Positions 24,213 through 36,900 of a stretch of 64,000 bases of DNA are shown one piece after another (position 1 is the stretch's first letter; each line of letters begins with the position of its first letter). A model generated the notes under the pieces. It was given only the letters and a program-made list of their open reading frames with translations, was not told the DNA's origin and made no database searches. Position numbers and translations under genes: made by a program. Origin of the DNA: Azadirachta indica (taxonomy: Eukaryota; Streptophyta; Magnoliopsida; Sapindales; Meliaceae); the NCBI GenBank assembly GCA_022749755.1, contig CM040448.1:14862169-14926168 (forward strand), in the 5' to 3' direction.

Positions 24213-24699
24213 TAAAATCCTACCTGACAATATATCCTAGATGAGGAAAAATCCTACCTCAAGTAATGTCAAAATATTTGTGTAAGGGGGTGTCATGTGG
24301 CCATAATCAATGGCCTACAAGATAAGAATAAAACAAGTGGGCCTTACTTTAGTTTAATGCTAGAAATTAAGGGATTTTGTCTCGTGCACCCATAAAATAA
24401 TATTAATATAAGAGGTTAAGTGAGAGAACACTTGACACTATTAGCATAACGGTGTTAAGTGGACAGTTGAAGTAGAGGCGAGATAAATTAGCTCCTAGGA
24501 GATTGATAGCAGGTCTTACCTAGTGCCTACAGTGCTTTTGGACCACAAAAGAGAGTGAATTGATTCTTAACACACGTCCAGAAAAAGATAAGGTAATCCA
24601 TGCCTTAAATGAGAGCTTGCCATGTGGCTAGTACTGTTGGATAAGGTTATGAGAACCAATTTCTACTTGCCACGTGTTCTAAGTTAAGTTGAAAGCTAA
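24213..24699. other. Non-coding spacer
   Basis: No gene is seen. The motif aaaatcctacct occurs twice (24215 and 24248). Base composition is higher in GC than the surroundings. Confidence 0.45.
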
Positions 24700-25393
24700 T
24701 GATGGCACATACTTATGTAACTTTTTAAAATATTTTGACATGTGTAACTTTTTGGTTATATACTTCGGTCAAAATTTATTTTTGCTTTCAAATTTTTGTT
24801 TTAAGAACTTTTATGAAATTATTGAGAAAAAAGGATCTTATTGTGTAATATATAGAATCGATTTACAATTTAATTTTAACAAAAATGAGGACTTGTTTGA
24901 TATTTATGCCAGCATAATAACAATGATATATTATTGCTTTTATTATTACAAAATCCAAGGGACCCATCAATTGCTTTCCTTTATAGTAGAAATTTACACC
25001 AATACAACACATTGACTCAAGTAAACATTGATAACAATATTCATAATAAGTAGAATTTTTAAATTCCCCTGAAAAATATTTATTTTAATTATGAGGTTGA
25101 TATAATATTTATATGTGTACCCTCTTTTGGATTTATTTTTTCAAATTTTATGCTATATATTTTAACTTTCAATTTTTACATAAAAATATTAACTTTAATG
25201 TGACATATTGTAAATTTTACATAGAAAGAAATGAAGGCAACCTAATATATTGTATTCAAATTATTATTATATTAGTAATGTTAGTGGTGTGGATTCCTGT
25301 AAATCTTTTGTATGTAATTGATTTTTATATTGTTGTCCTATAATTTTTATAAACTATTTTTTTACTTTTGTTTAAAAGAAAACTTAAGATCTC
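24700..25393 (+). repeat. Old dispersed direct repeat, unit 3
   Basis: This is the most complete unit and combines parts seen in units 1 and 2. The region acttatgtaactttttaaaa to about 24870 matches about 21950-22110, and 24960-25390 matches about 21570-21950. The copia-2 insertion lies at its right edge. The repeat continues after it at 29495 (ataacataaatttttctaat), matching about 21940-21970. Confidence 0.65.
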
Positions 25394-25398
25394 GTAAT

Positions 25399-25797
25399 TG
25401 TTGGATTTTAAACTTGATTTTCAAAATGGAAACCCAAAATTGAAGTTCAAATTGAAGCTCAAATCCAATTTCTAGAAGTAACCATAATTCACGTGTTTTG
25501 GTAAGATGTTAGATGAGTTTTAATGAAATGTGTTAGGTGAAAATTAATGGCTAAGATTTAATCATTAGTTTTGGTATACCTACCATATTAATGGTTAATA
25601 ATGCTTTCAGCTTTTTATAAATACCTCCTTGAATTTAGTTTTTTTTCTTCATCAATTCAAGAGTGAAGAAGTAAGTGAGTGAATGAATTTTAAGCTTTAA
25701 GAAAAAAGTAAGAGTGAGAAGTTGTTATGTGTGTTTGTAATAAGCCTTAAAAGAAATAATAGGAGTTGTATTATTTTGGTGCATAATTATTTCAATA
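25399..25797 (+). repeat. Copia-2 5' LTR
   Basis: It begins TGTTGGATTT and ends CAATA, three bases before the primer-binding site. It contains the TATA-like ttataaatacctcc (about 25615-25628), which is conserved in the 3' LTR as ctataaatacctcc and is the probable promoter of the element. Confidence 0.85.
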
Positions 25798-26252
25798 AAG
25801 TAGTATCAGAGTACAGTTTATGTTGTTAAATATGTTAGTGTAACATATCAAAGCAAAGCTCTCAGTGAGAGGAATACAACCCCACCAAAAATGTCCAGAT
25901 CCAAATTTGGACGCGCTGTCATGGGTCGTCAGAAGTTTGCTGTGCAAGAAAAGGAGTCGAAATAAATGAACTAAACTGATTGAACCAATTAAACTGAATC
26001 AAGTTGAACTGGACAAATCGAATTGAGTCAACTTTGAACCAATCCACCTGAACTGGATTGAAGCCAATTGGTTTGAGCCGTTGAAGAATAGAACAAGATC
26101 TAGTTAAATCGTTGAGCAAGTAAGTTTAACCGTTAACTTTGACCATTGACCAAACTTAAAATTTCTTATCAAATTCTTTCTAAAGTCTTTTGGCATTCCA
26201 AATCCATTCATGCAATTAAATTTTGTAAGTTCTTACTATATTAAGAGATATG

Positions 26253-29000
26253 ACAAATGAAGATATGACACCATTTTAAATTCCAATTCTCAACAAAAAC
26301 AATTATGATACTTGGAGCATTAAAATGAAGGCATTTCTTGGAGTATAAGATGTATGAAAAGTAGTGGAGAAAGGTTATAATGAGCCTGGAGATGACATCA
26401 CTATTGGCGCTTTGACCCAAGCATAAAGAGATGCATTGAAGGACTCAAGAAAGAGAGACATTTTGTCTCTTTATATCATTTATCAAGCATTAGATGATGA
26501 TGCTTTTAAGAAGATAACAAATGCAACCTCTGCCAACTAAACATGGGATAAACTTTAAACATCCTATAAAGGTGTCGAACAAGTATAAAGGTACTCTTCA
26601 AACCTTAAGAGGAGAATTTGAAGCTTTACATATGAAGAAAGGTGAATCGATTGTTGATTACTTCTCAAGAGTTAAAGCTATTTTCAATCAATTGAAAAGA
26701 AATGGTGAAAAGATAATTGAAGTGAGAATGACAGAGAAGATACTATGTTTCGTGGATTCCAAATTTGATCACATCATCAAAATAATTGAAGAAACTAAAG
26801 ATTTGGAAGAAATGACGATTGACCAACTCCAAGGATTATTGTAAGCCTATGAAGAAAAGATAAAGAAAAAGTAAAAGAGATCTCTGAACAACTCCTCAAG
26901 ATACAACTCAAAGAGAAAGAGGAAATTTAAAGTTACAAGAGAAACCAACATGGTCATGGTAAAAGCCGAGGTCAAGGACAAAATAGAGATTGTGGCCGTG
27001 GACGAGGTTGGAATTGCAACAATAACCATTCCAAAAACAATTATGAGAAAGGACAAAGCTCAACACAAGGCTATGGAAGGAGTAATCCAAATACAAGGTA
27101 CAACAAGTCTAAAATTAGATGTTACAATTGTCAAAAGTTTGGCCATTATGTTTTTGAATGTTGAGTTCGTTACAATAAAGCTGAAGAGAAGGCTAACTAT
27201 GTGGAAGAAAAGAATCGAAGAGATGAAACTGTCCTGTTAACATATAAGGATAATGATGGAGGCCAAGAAAATACATGGTACCTTAACATTAGGGCGAGCA
27301 GTCATATGTGTGGAAGAAGAAGCATGTTCGTAGAGCTAGACGAATTAATAGGTGGTAATGTTTCATTTGACGATGATTACAAAGTAACTGTGAAAGGAAG
27401 AGATAACATCCTTATATGATTGAAAGATGGTAGCATCAATTTATTGAAAACATCTACTATATGCCTAATATGAATAGTAATATTTTGAGTTTAGGCCAAC
27501 TCTTAGGAAAAGGCTTTGATATTCACATGAAATATTATAATCTTTTTATAAGAGATGGTAAAGGAAACTTAATTACTAAAGTAAAAATGTCAAAGAATAG
27601 AATGTTTTCTTTGATTATCCAAAATGATGTTGCAAAATGTTTAAAAGATTATTACAAAGATGCATCATGGCTATGACATCTTTGATTTGAATATCTCAAC
27701 TTTGGAGGACTAGAGCTATTGTCTAAAAAAGAGACAGTGAGAGGTCTTCCTTACATCAGTATTCGGACCAACTTTGTGAATGATGTTTGCATAGGAAACA
27801 ATTTAGGAAAAGCTTTCAGAGGAGTCTACCTTCAAAGTCAAGAAGCCATTGGAGCTCATTTATATCAATGTATTTAGTTCATTCAAGCCAAGTTCTTTTG
27901 GTAATAATGACTACTTTCTTTTCTTTATTGATGATTTTTCAAGAAAGACTTGAGTGTATTTTCTGAAGTAAAAGTTCGAGGCATTTAGAGTATTTAAGAA
28001 GTTTAAAATTACTATTGAGAAAAGGAGTGGACGCCAAATTAAAGTTATGAGAACTAATTATGGTGGAGAATTTACTTCTAAGGAATTCCAAGAGTTTTGT
28101 GAAGCAAATGGAATTCTACGTTTTCTAACTGTTCCGAGACCCCCCCAACAAAATGGTGTGGCTAAAAGAAAGAATAAAACCAATTTTGACATGGCACAAA
28201 ACATGTATAAAGCAAGAGATTGCCAAAAGAGTTTTGCGTCAAAATTGTAGTAACCGTTGTCTATTTATCAATCGATCTCCAACAGGAACCATATAAGGAA
28301 AAACGCCGTAACAAGCCTACAAGAAAGAGATCTTTAAGAAGTTCAAGATGGAAGATTACTAGTCGATTAGTACACCAATAAAGTATGGAGTTAAACTCTC
28401 AAAACATAAAGAAAAAGAAAAAGTATATCAAACTCTTTTCAAGAAATTAGTTAGATGTTTATGATATTTGATATGTACAAGGCTTGATATTCTCTATACA
28501 ACTAGACTTATAAATCGTAATATGGAAACTCCGCAACTACGCACTTTAAGGCTGCAAAGAGGATTCTCCACGCATTTTAGCTTGTTTTATTCAGCTTCAA
28601 GTGATTATAAGCTTGTTGGATATAGTGATATTGATTGTGCTTGAGATACTGATGATAAAAAAGGTACAACTAGTTTTGTATTCTTCATGGGAGATATCAC
28701 TTTCACCTGGATGTCGAAGATGCCACCAATTGTCATGCTCTCTATATGTGAAGCTGAGTATGTAGTGGCCACATCATGTGTTTGCCACACAATTTGGCTC
28801 AGAAACCTACTAAAAGAGTTGAGACTACCACAAAAAGAGCCAATAAAGATTTATGTTGATAACAAATCAGCTATGGCATTTGCAAAGAATCTTGTGTTTT
28901 ATGATCGAAACAAGCACATTAACACGTGTTACCACTACATAAAGGAGTGCATCACAAATAAGGATGTACAAATAGACTATGTGAAGTCCTAAGAACAAAT
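26253..29000 (+). pseudogene. Copia-2 gag-pol remnants, RT largely deleted
   Basis: The order is as follows: gag with ILNKNNYDTWSIKMKAFLG near 26290; the gag core at 26521-26844; a CCHC zinc knuckle (CYNCQKFGHYVFEC) near 27128-27170; a protease region reading NIRASSHMCG near 27290, where the catalytic DSGA-like motif is lost; a GAG-pre-integrase segment at 27461-27676; an integrase segment at about 27905-28190; and RNase H with WMSKMPPIVMLSICEAEYV at 28687-28992. In the integrase, RTNYGGEF replaces the usual D and NGVAKRKN lacks the catalytic E. The reverse-transcriptase palm is missing between about 28260 and 28430. Many stops are present. It is defective. Confidence 0.88.
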
Positions 29001-29092
29001 TGCGGATATTTTTACCAAACCTTTGAGGAGTGAAGACTTCATAAGGTTAAGGAAGCTACTTGGAATTACAAAATCAAGTTTAATTAGGGAGG

Positions 29093-29489
29093 TGTTGGAT
29101 TTTAAACTTGATTTTCAAAATGAAAACCCAAAATTGAAGTCCAAATTGAAGCCCAAATCCAGTTTCTAGAGATAAGCATGATTCATGTGTTTTTGTAGGT
29201 TGTTAGGTGAGTTTTAATATAATGTGTTCGGTAAAAATCAATAGCTAAGATTTGATCATTAGTTAGGTATACCTCCCATCAATGGTTAAAAATGCCTTAA
29301 TTTTTACTATAAATACCTCCTTCGATTTGTGTTTTTTTATCAATTCAAGAGTGAAAAAGTGAGTAAGTGAGTAAGTGAGTTGTAGGCTTCAAGAAAGAAG
29401 CAAAAGTGAGGAGTTTTTATATGTATTTGTAATAAACTTTGAAAGAAATAATAAGAGTTGTATTGTTTTAGTGCATAATTCTTTTAATA
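29093..29489 (+). repeat. Copia-2 3' LTR
   Basis: It matches the 5' LTR along its full length with scattered substitutions and small indels, and directly follows the polypurine tract. The number of differences could be used to date the insertion. Confidence 0.88.
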
Positions 29490-29494
29490 GTAAT

Positions 29495-30084
29495 AACATA
29501 AATTTTTCTAATTTTTTAAAAATCTCCTCACGTAGACTTTTACTTGCTTTAAAAAATCTTAATTCAAATAGTACACAAACAAACTAGATATAACTAGATT
29601 AAATAATTGATGAGTTTACTTCAAAGAGTAGTCGTACTATTTCATTTTGCATGACTCTATTATATATCATGAAGAGGGCCCTTTATTTGTAAAGCTTAAA
29701 TCCACATTCTTATTCTACAGATTAAAGGTTAGTTGTTGGTGAACTAGCTATACCCATCTTTTATTTATGGGATCAATATTAGCAAAGCAGTTTAGCCAAC
29801 CAGGAAAATTTAAAAGCTAATTAAATAGCAAAAAAATAATCAAACATGAATAAACAAAGTATTATTTTGTTTTACTCTAGTCTTTAACAAATGAGTAGAG
29901 TACCTGTTCTTGAATTATACTTCTTGCCTTAACAAGTTGAGCTTCAAGTTCAAGCTCTCTCCCAATTGCTTTAAACATAACATCATTCAAATGTAGCAAC
30001 CTTGATCCACTTATTATGCAGCTGTCCTTTCCTTTATTCTCTTTGTTATATTAAAGACACTCTGTCTAATGATCGTCACTTATC
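29495..30084. other. Non-coding spacer
   Basis: The first about 50 bp continue repeat unit 3. Beyond that I see AT-rich DNA without a recognisable gene. Confidence 0.45.
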
Positions 30085-30520
30085 TACATATTCAACCTCT
30101 TGAGCTTTAAGGTTATTTCAATGCAAACTGGGTTAGTGGGTCTATTGATTATAGCCTTACTATTGTGCTATGTTCTTTTTAGGAAATTTGCTCATTTCCT
30201 GGTTATGTAAGAAATAAACTGTTGTTGCACAATCTAACACTAAGGCTGAACATCGTACTCTTTCTAATACTACCTAAGAGGTTATTTAGCTACATTGATT
30301 GTTGCATGATATAGTTGTTCCTTCTGAAAGCCCAACTTCTCTCTTTTGTAACAGTTATAGTTCTATTTAAATTGTCCATAATAATATTTTTCATAACCGC
30401 ACTAAGCATATTAAGATTGATTGTCACTTTGTTTGTCAACATATCACCTAAGGCCACATTACACTTCATTCTATCTCTTTTACTGATCAAGCAATTGAAT
30501 TTTTAGGAAATTCCAAACTC
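30085..30520 (+). pseudogene. Ty1/copia RNase H fragment (copia-5)
   Basis: In shifting frames the sequence reads like the copia RNase H end: SWLCKK, then TVVAQSNTKAEHRTLSNTT, then LLHDIVVPSESPTSLFCNS, then NIFHNRTKHIKIDCHFVCQH and SISFTDQA. These correspond to the conserved KTEAEYRAL, DNQSAI and HERTKHIDIDCHFVRE blocks of the family. Several stops are present. No LTR can be assigned with confidence; a possible LTR end lies at 31236-31410. Confidence 0.75.
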
Positions 30521-30627
30521 AAGCTTGTCTTTATTACACCATCTTAAGTTTGCTAGATATTTCCATAAGTTCGTATCCAAATTCAAGCTCGTCTCTACTT
30601 CACCATCTAGAGTTTACTGGGGGCCAT

Positions 30628-30768
30628 GGCCCCGTCAGGCCCCTAAAGAGCTCCTGCACATAATAATTATAATACTTGATTCACGTAATCAAGGTCATAA
30701 TATTATCTTGATTATGTGAATCAAGTATTATTAGTATGTGAAGGAGCTCTTTAGGGGCCTGAGGGGCC
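30628..30768. repeat. Near-perfect hairpin (foldback) with about 65-bp arms
   Basis: The left arm runs from ggccccgtcaggcccctaaa through gagctcctgcacat to acttgattcacgtaatcaag. The right arm is its inverted complement with few mismatches, around a loop of about 10 bp (cataatatt). It is GC-rich at the base and AT-rich near the loop. It probably forms the end of an inserted foldback or MITE element that reaches to about 31236, where the sequence tctggatccactcctg resembles common plant transposon termini. Confidence 0.8.
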
Positions 30769-31235
30769 AGTGACCCCGCCGCCCCACTCTTCTCCACAAC
30801 ACCAACCCCCCTCCCCCTAGGCTCCATCAATTTTTTTAATGAATTATTAATTTTTTATAATCTTAATTGGAGCATATAAAATATATATTTGACCCCTAAA
30901 TTTTTATAGAAGTATGATATTTTTAGATTAAAATTAATTTGCTCTTTTTTTTTATATTTTTAATTATTAATACTTTACTTATGAAATAATATTTCAAATA
31001 TACCTAATTTTAAAAACAATAAAAAGAAAATTCATGCATTATCTAAATTGATTATATATGGGTTTGTATAAATATAACTATAAATTATAATTATGATAAT
31101 CTTATGACAAATTTATTATGATAATCTTATTTTTTAATATTTGAATTTTAAAATTTATTTATTAATTTTTTGAATTTAAAAAAATTAAATTATTATTTGG
31201 TCCCCCCAGATCTTAGATTCTGGATCCACTCCTGA

Positions 31236-31425
31236 TTATGTGCAATATATTTTTGTGATTGTTGCCATATATTTTGCTTGTGAATATTCTCTATTTATTG
31301 TGTATATTTCATTTAATTTATTGTTCGCATTGTAAAGTCTATATAAAAGCTACTTGTATTCATATTTTCATTCAAGAAAATACAAATATTTCATTTGTTT
31401 AACACTCTGCATCTTGAAAGTGAAC
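31236..31425 (+). repeat. Possible copia-5 LTR remnant
   Basis: The segment ends with a TATA-like ctatataaaagctac (31338-31352) and a downstream region like the transcribed part of an LTR, ending near tttaaca. It lies on the correct side of the RNase H fragment but is separated from it by the foldback insertion. There is no matching second LTR in the window. Confidence 0.35.
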
Positions 31426-32410
31426 CATACGCTCCTTCCAGCAGAAACGGCATCAACAACAAAACATATCAACAATAAGACCCTTAGAAGAACAATGACA
31501 AATGATATTGAAGACATTTACTTTTATGGAAGCCATTAACAAAACACGTTCATAAGTTGTCTGCATGCATGAGCAATTTCTCATGTCTTTCCATGGTGTA
31601 TCTTTATCAGCGTAGAAACTGGTGTCACATTGTCCACAAGCCAAAAAAATAACAACAATATCGGTTATCAGTTTTGTCTCCACTCTCATATTTAAGTAAA
31701 AATTAAATGTAAAACTTAAAAAAAAAAAAGGGGAAATAAACAACTTGTTCATTTTCAAAGAAATTTTCTTACGTCATTTAGACCTTTTTTTTAACTAAGG
31801 AAAATGGCGAATAACCTGTTTGATACCTAAGTTTGTTATGTGTGTCTATATATGTATGTGTGTGTGTGTGTAGAATATATACGTAGAAAAATACACTTGA
31901 AATGACAAAGGAATAATTGGATTAGATAATGAAAAGTCGTAGCAGTGAAAAAACAAACTAACCGCTTAATACTTGATAGCGAATACTATTCTGTTTTCCA
32001 TTATGTAGTTGTTGTACAAGCAAAATCATGTAGTACTTTTCAAAATTTTTTAAGTCTAATACTCTAGTCTAAAATATTGAAATATATTATGAGCAATGGC
32101 ACTGAATTGTCGATAATAAAAAAAAATTCTGTTTTATTATTTTAATTAAGTTTAAAGATTAAAAATGACAATATCCTAAATTTAAGATATCATTTTAGTT
32201 TTTTCAAAATTCGAGGGGTATGTAATACTTTCTAAAAATTTAGGATGTATTTATTTTTTCTCTAAACATAGGGATATATTACAATATCTTTTTTTTTCTC
32301 AATTTAATATTTTTGTTTTCAAAGTTATTAAATTACAAGGGTTGTATAAGGAAATTACGAGATAGCTATTAAGTGCAAATAGTTATCAAATAAAATAAGT
32401 ATTTCATTTT
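31426..32410. other. Non-coding spacer
   Basis: No gene is recognised. A (GT)n-like run is at about 31853-31871. Poly-A and poly-T tracts are frequent. Confidence 0.45.
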
Positions 32411-32673
32411 AGGAGAATGCTAATTACTCTCCTGTTTTTTAAGTTAATGCTCTTTTATTCCTATATTTTCTTTAATCTTCCATCACCTCCTTAAATTTCA
32501 ATTTTGTAATTTAATATTTCAAATATTTTTGATTTTACTATTATGTAAATCAATTGAACTGAAGGATAAAATCGAAAAAAAAGAAAATCAGATAAGTGAT
32601 GAGGTATTAGAAAAGATATAGGGGGGAGTGATGGAGTATTACCTTAAAATACAAGGGCAACAGGTATTCTCCT
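32411..32673. mobile_element. 263-bp MITE with terminal inverted repeats
   Basis: It starts aggagaatgctaattactct and ends acaggtattctcct, an imperfect inverted complement over about 45 bp. Its outermost bases resemble those of the large element at 8956 (gggagaatgc). Flanks atttcatttt and atttaattac share 7 of the first 9 bases, a possible decayed 9-bp target duplication. It is non-coding. Confidence 0.65.
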
Positions 32674-32943
32674 ATTTAATTACCCTATAATTTATCTATA
32701 TGTTATTTAAAATTTAAATAAAAACAGTGTGAATACTCTTCCATTTTACATTATCTAGTCTTTGTACATGTTGAAGTCTCGTGTTTTTCCTGAATTCTTT
32801 TCATTTTGCTTGCCCTTAACTTTAATATCAAATTTCACAATTGAATTTAGTCTTGGGGCCTTTCCTCTTTCTTTATTATTCTTTTAATAAATTATATCGC
32901 AGGAAAAGGATCTGTAAAAATCAAATGCATGAACTTTACATTA
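32674..32943. other. Spacer; expected copia-3 3' LTR absent
   Basis: On the minus strand the 3' end of copia-3 should continue here into a polypurine tract and LTR matching 36901-37664. I see no such similarity, so the element is truncated at about 32944. Confidence 0.5.
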
Positions 32944-35900
32944 CTACACTAATTGCCATTGTATGTTCCTAGAAATTTCATTTATTAACTTAGAACAGTT
33001 TATATATATATATTTGTTAAGTGCATCTCTCAACCAATGATATCTTACATGAATATGTTTTGATTTTACATGGAAAGAGGAATTCTTACTCAAATAAATT
33101 ACACTTTGATTATCACAAAATACTGCATATTGTTGTTGCTTGAAATCGAGTTCCTGTAAGAACCTCTTTATCCACAACAATTCTTTGCATGCTTCAATTG
33201 TTGAAATGAATTCTGCCTCTGTTGTGGAAAGTGCAACACATTTTTGTAGCCTTAATTGACATGATATAGCTCCACTTGAAAGTGTTATTAAGTAACCTGT
33301 AGTGGACTTTCGAGTATAAATATCTCCCGCCATATCTGAATCTGTATAGCCAACTAACACAGGTTCTCCACTTACAAAGGTGAGTTTGAAATCATAAGTA
33401 CCCCAAAGATATCTTATAATGCACTTCACTGCATTCCAATTCTCTCTTCCTAAATTGGATAAAAATCTACTAACAACACCAACTGCATGAGTTATATTCG
33501 GTCTTGTGCATACCATTGCATACATCAAGCTTCCAATTGTTGAAGTATAAGGAACTCTTTTCATGTCTTCTTTCTCTTTATCTATTGTAGAGGACTGTTT
33601 GGTACTTAACTTAAAGTGTGTAGCAAGAAAAGTGCTAACCACTTTAGTGTTGCTCATATTAAACCTTTCAAGTACCTTTTCAATGTAATGCTTCTGTGAT
33701 ATACACAACTTCTTAGTTGCTTTATCTCGATAAATTCGGATGCCAAGGATTTGTTTTGCTGGCCCTAAATCTTTCATAGCAAAGGATTTGCTCAACTGCT
33801 TCTTTAACCTATCAATTCTAGAAGTATTCCTGCCAACAATCAACATATCATCAACATAAAGCAACAATACAATAAAATCATCATCAGAGAATTTCTACAC
33901 AAACACACAGTGGTTAGAAGAAGTTTTTCGGTAGCCTTGCTCCCTAATAACTGATTCAAACTTCTTATACTACTGTCTTGATGCCTGTTTCAAGTCATAA
34001 AGGCTTTTCTTCAGCTTGCACACATAGTCTTCTTTTCTTTTTATTCTAAAACCCTCTGACTGCTCCATATAAATTTTTTTATCTAAGTCCTCATGTAAAA
34101 AAGCAATTTTTACATCCATCTGCTCAACCTTTAAGTCAAGACTAGCTGCTATGCCCAATACATGAATGGATGACATCTTGATAATTAGAGAAAAGATTTC
34201 ATCAAAGTCAACACCTTTCCTATGGCTAAATCTCTTGACAACCAATCTGACTTTGTATCGTGGTTACGAGGTATGTTCTTCTTGTTTTACTCTGTAAACC
34301 CATTTGTTCTTTAAAGCTCTTTTACCTTTAGATAATTTTACTAACTCAAATGTGTGATTTTCATGCAGTGACTTCATCTTGTATTGTATGGCATCAATCC
34401 ATTCTTTCTTGTGTTCACTTTCCATTGCTTCTGTGTAACATTCAGGCTCTCCCCTATCAGTTAATAACACATACTCACTTGTAGAATATCGTGTAGAGGG
34501 TTGTCGGTTTTTAGTGGATCTTTTAAGTAGAGCATCTAGCGAAGCCTCTAATATAGATGACTGATCCTGAACATCAACATCAACCTCAACCTGTGTATGA
34601 ATGTCAATATCACTTGTACTATGCTGGTTATCCAGGACTTTATTTGTAGGCTGTGGTGGAACATGTGTAAGAAGAACTGGATTCAAGTCTATCAATGCAT
34701 CACTATACTGAGGCATTGCTTTTTTTGACTTCTCAATATCTTGTATAGTTTGGTCTTCCATAAATACAACATCCCAACTTCTTACAAGTTTCTTTTGCAC
34801 TGGATCATAAAACTTGTAGCCAAACTCATCTTAACCCGTAGCCAAGAAATGCACACTGTCTTTTCTTAGCATTAAGTTTAGACCTCTCATCTTTGAGAAT
34901 ATGCACAAATACTTTACATCCAAAGACACGCAAATGATCATAAGCAACATCCTTTCCTGACCAAACTTTATCTAGAATATCAAAATCTAAAGGAACACAT
35001 GGTGTGAGATTCAATACATGTACAACTGTATTCAAAGTCTCCCCCCAAAAAGATATTGACAATTGTGCTTATGAAAGGAAACATCTCACTTTTTCAACTA
35101 GTGTTCTATTCATCCTTTCAGCTAACCCATTTAATTGAGGAGTTTTCAGAGGTGTCTTTTGATGATGAATTCCTAGTTGTCTGTAATACTCATCAAATGG
35201 TCCAGAATATTTATCCCTATTATCAGTTCTGATACACTTCAACTTCTTCCTAGTCTGTCTTTCAATTGAGGTTTGAAATTGTTTGAACACATTTAGTACT
35301 TGATCCTTTATCTTCAATGTGTAAACCACAACTTTCTTGAATGATCATCTACAAAAGTCACAAAATAGAGAGCACCACTAAGTGTTTTTTTTTTATAGGG
35401 CCACAAACATCAGAATGTACTAGTTCGAGTATACCTGATTTTCCAAAGGTGGAGATGTCTTGAAGGCAATTCTAGTTTGTTTCCCTGCCAAGCAATGAAC
35501 ACACTTCTTCAAAGATTCATTTTTCAACCCAAAAAGTATAGTCTTTTTGATCAAAACATTCAAACAATTCTTACTCATGTGACCAAGTCATCTGTGCCAC
35601 AACTCAATTGTATCTTCATTTTTCACTGTATTGATACTACTATCTGCAATCTTTGCTTGCATAAAGTACAATGAAGAACATTTCTTTCCTCGGGCCACAA
35701 TCATGAAACTTTTGCTAATCTTTCATTTACCATCACTAAAGTTGTTGGAGAAACCTTCATCATCAAGTTTACCTGCAGAAATCAAGTTCAAACGAATATC
35801 AGCAATATGTTTAACATTTTTCATATGTAACATCATATCATTATTGGTCTCCAAGCACACATCTCCCATGCCTATGACTTTAGCTAAGCCATTATTTCTC

Positions 35901-36853
35901 ATCTTAACATCTCCAAAATCACTAGATGTATAAGATGTAAAGAATTTCCTTCACGATGTAGCATGAATGGAGGCACCATTATTAATTACCCAGCTGGTCT
36001 CATGGTACACAAGGTTGACAACATCATCATCATACATAATAAGAAAGTCATCTGTAATAGTAACAACTCTGTCATCATTTTTCTTTCCCTTTCTTTTATC
36101 CTTCTTGTTGTCTCGCTTGACCTGTCGACAATACTTCTTTATATGCCCATTCAAACTACAATGATAGCATTCAATATTGGTAAACTTGTTGGTCTTGCTT
36201 TTACTGTTATCTTTGTTCTTTGGACCTCTATTCTTACTCTTCCCACTTTTTTCTGTGACTAAGATATCTAACTGTGAAAAACCCTGTAACTTTCTTCTAT
36301 CCTCTTCATTTAGAACATTATTTTTAGCTAATTCTATGGTGATAATACCATCAGGAATTGAGTTAAATAATGACAATTTAAATGTCTCTCACGAGTTTGT
36401 TAATGTGGCTAAAAGTCATAACCCTTATGCTTCATCTTTAAATTTGATGTTTATTCTAGCCAACTGATTAATGATTTCCTGAAATGCATTCAAGTGATAT
36501 ATCATGGGTTTTCCATCCTGATATTTCAAGTTCATCATCTGCTTTATCAAAAATAGTTTATTATTCCCAATTTTTCTGGCATACAACTCTTCAAGCTTAT
36601 TCCGCAAAGAACTTGCATCTATCTCTCCGTTGATGTGATTCAAAACATTGTCATCTATCCATTGTCTGATATACCTACACCCCTAATGATGAAGCAACTT
36701 CCATTGTACATTTATTTTACTATTGGGTTTTTGTTTCTCAAACATAGGTAAATAATAATCTTTCACATATAAAAGATCTATCATCTTTCCCTTCTATAAA
36801 TGATAATTCGCACTATTCAAATTAACCATTTTACTTGTATTACCTTCCATCAT
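32944..36853 (-). pseudogene. Copia-3 gag-pol, moderately decayed
   Basis: From right to left the domains are: a gag start at 36853; a UBN2-type gag core (36643-36425); a CCHC zinc knuckle CYHCSLNGHIKKYC (about 36165); a protease region WVINNGASIHATS (near 35960), in which the catalytic Asp is replaced by Asn; integrase with IRTDNRDKY and NGLAERMNRT (35329-35069); a post-integrase segment FGCKVFVHILKDERSKLNAK (35062-34826); RT N-terminal KNKWVYRVK (34800-34264); an RT segment with EQMDVKIAFLHEDLDKKIYM (34245-33970); then an intact YVDD box in LLYVDDMLIVG, YSK-type motifs and RNase H with ALSTTEAEFI and KHIHVRYHW (33867-32944). Only a few stops and shifts separate them. It resembles the TNT1-94 type. 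Confidence 0.88.
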
Positions 36854-36900
36854 TCAACACAAGTCATAAAACAAATATAATCAAAGCTCTGATACTACTT

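Larger units (their letters stand above)
25399..29489 (+). mobile_element. Ty1/copia retrotransposon with perfect 5-bp target duplication (copia-2)
   Basis: LTRs are at 25399-25797 and 29093-29489, about 400 bp each and clearly similar throughout (tgttggattttaaacttgat at both starts). The element is flanked by GTAAT at 25394-25398 and 29490-29494. A primer-binding site (TAGTATCAGAGTAC, 25801-25814) follows the 5' LTR, and a purine tract (agggagg) precedes the 3' LTR. The interior is shorter than a full copia element because most of the reverse transcriptase is deleted. It interrupts repeat unit 3. Confidence 0.92.

Noticed and set aside
24689..25343. Open frames of 108 and 76 codons
   Set aside because: They are AT-rich, low in complexity and fall inside an old repeat whose other copies do not keep the frames.
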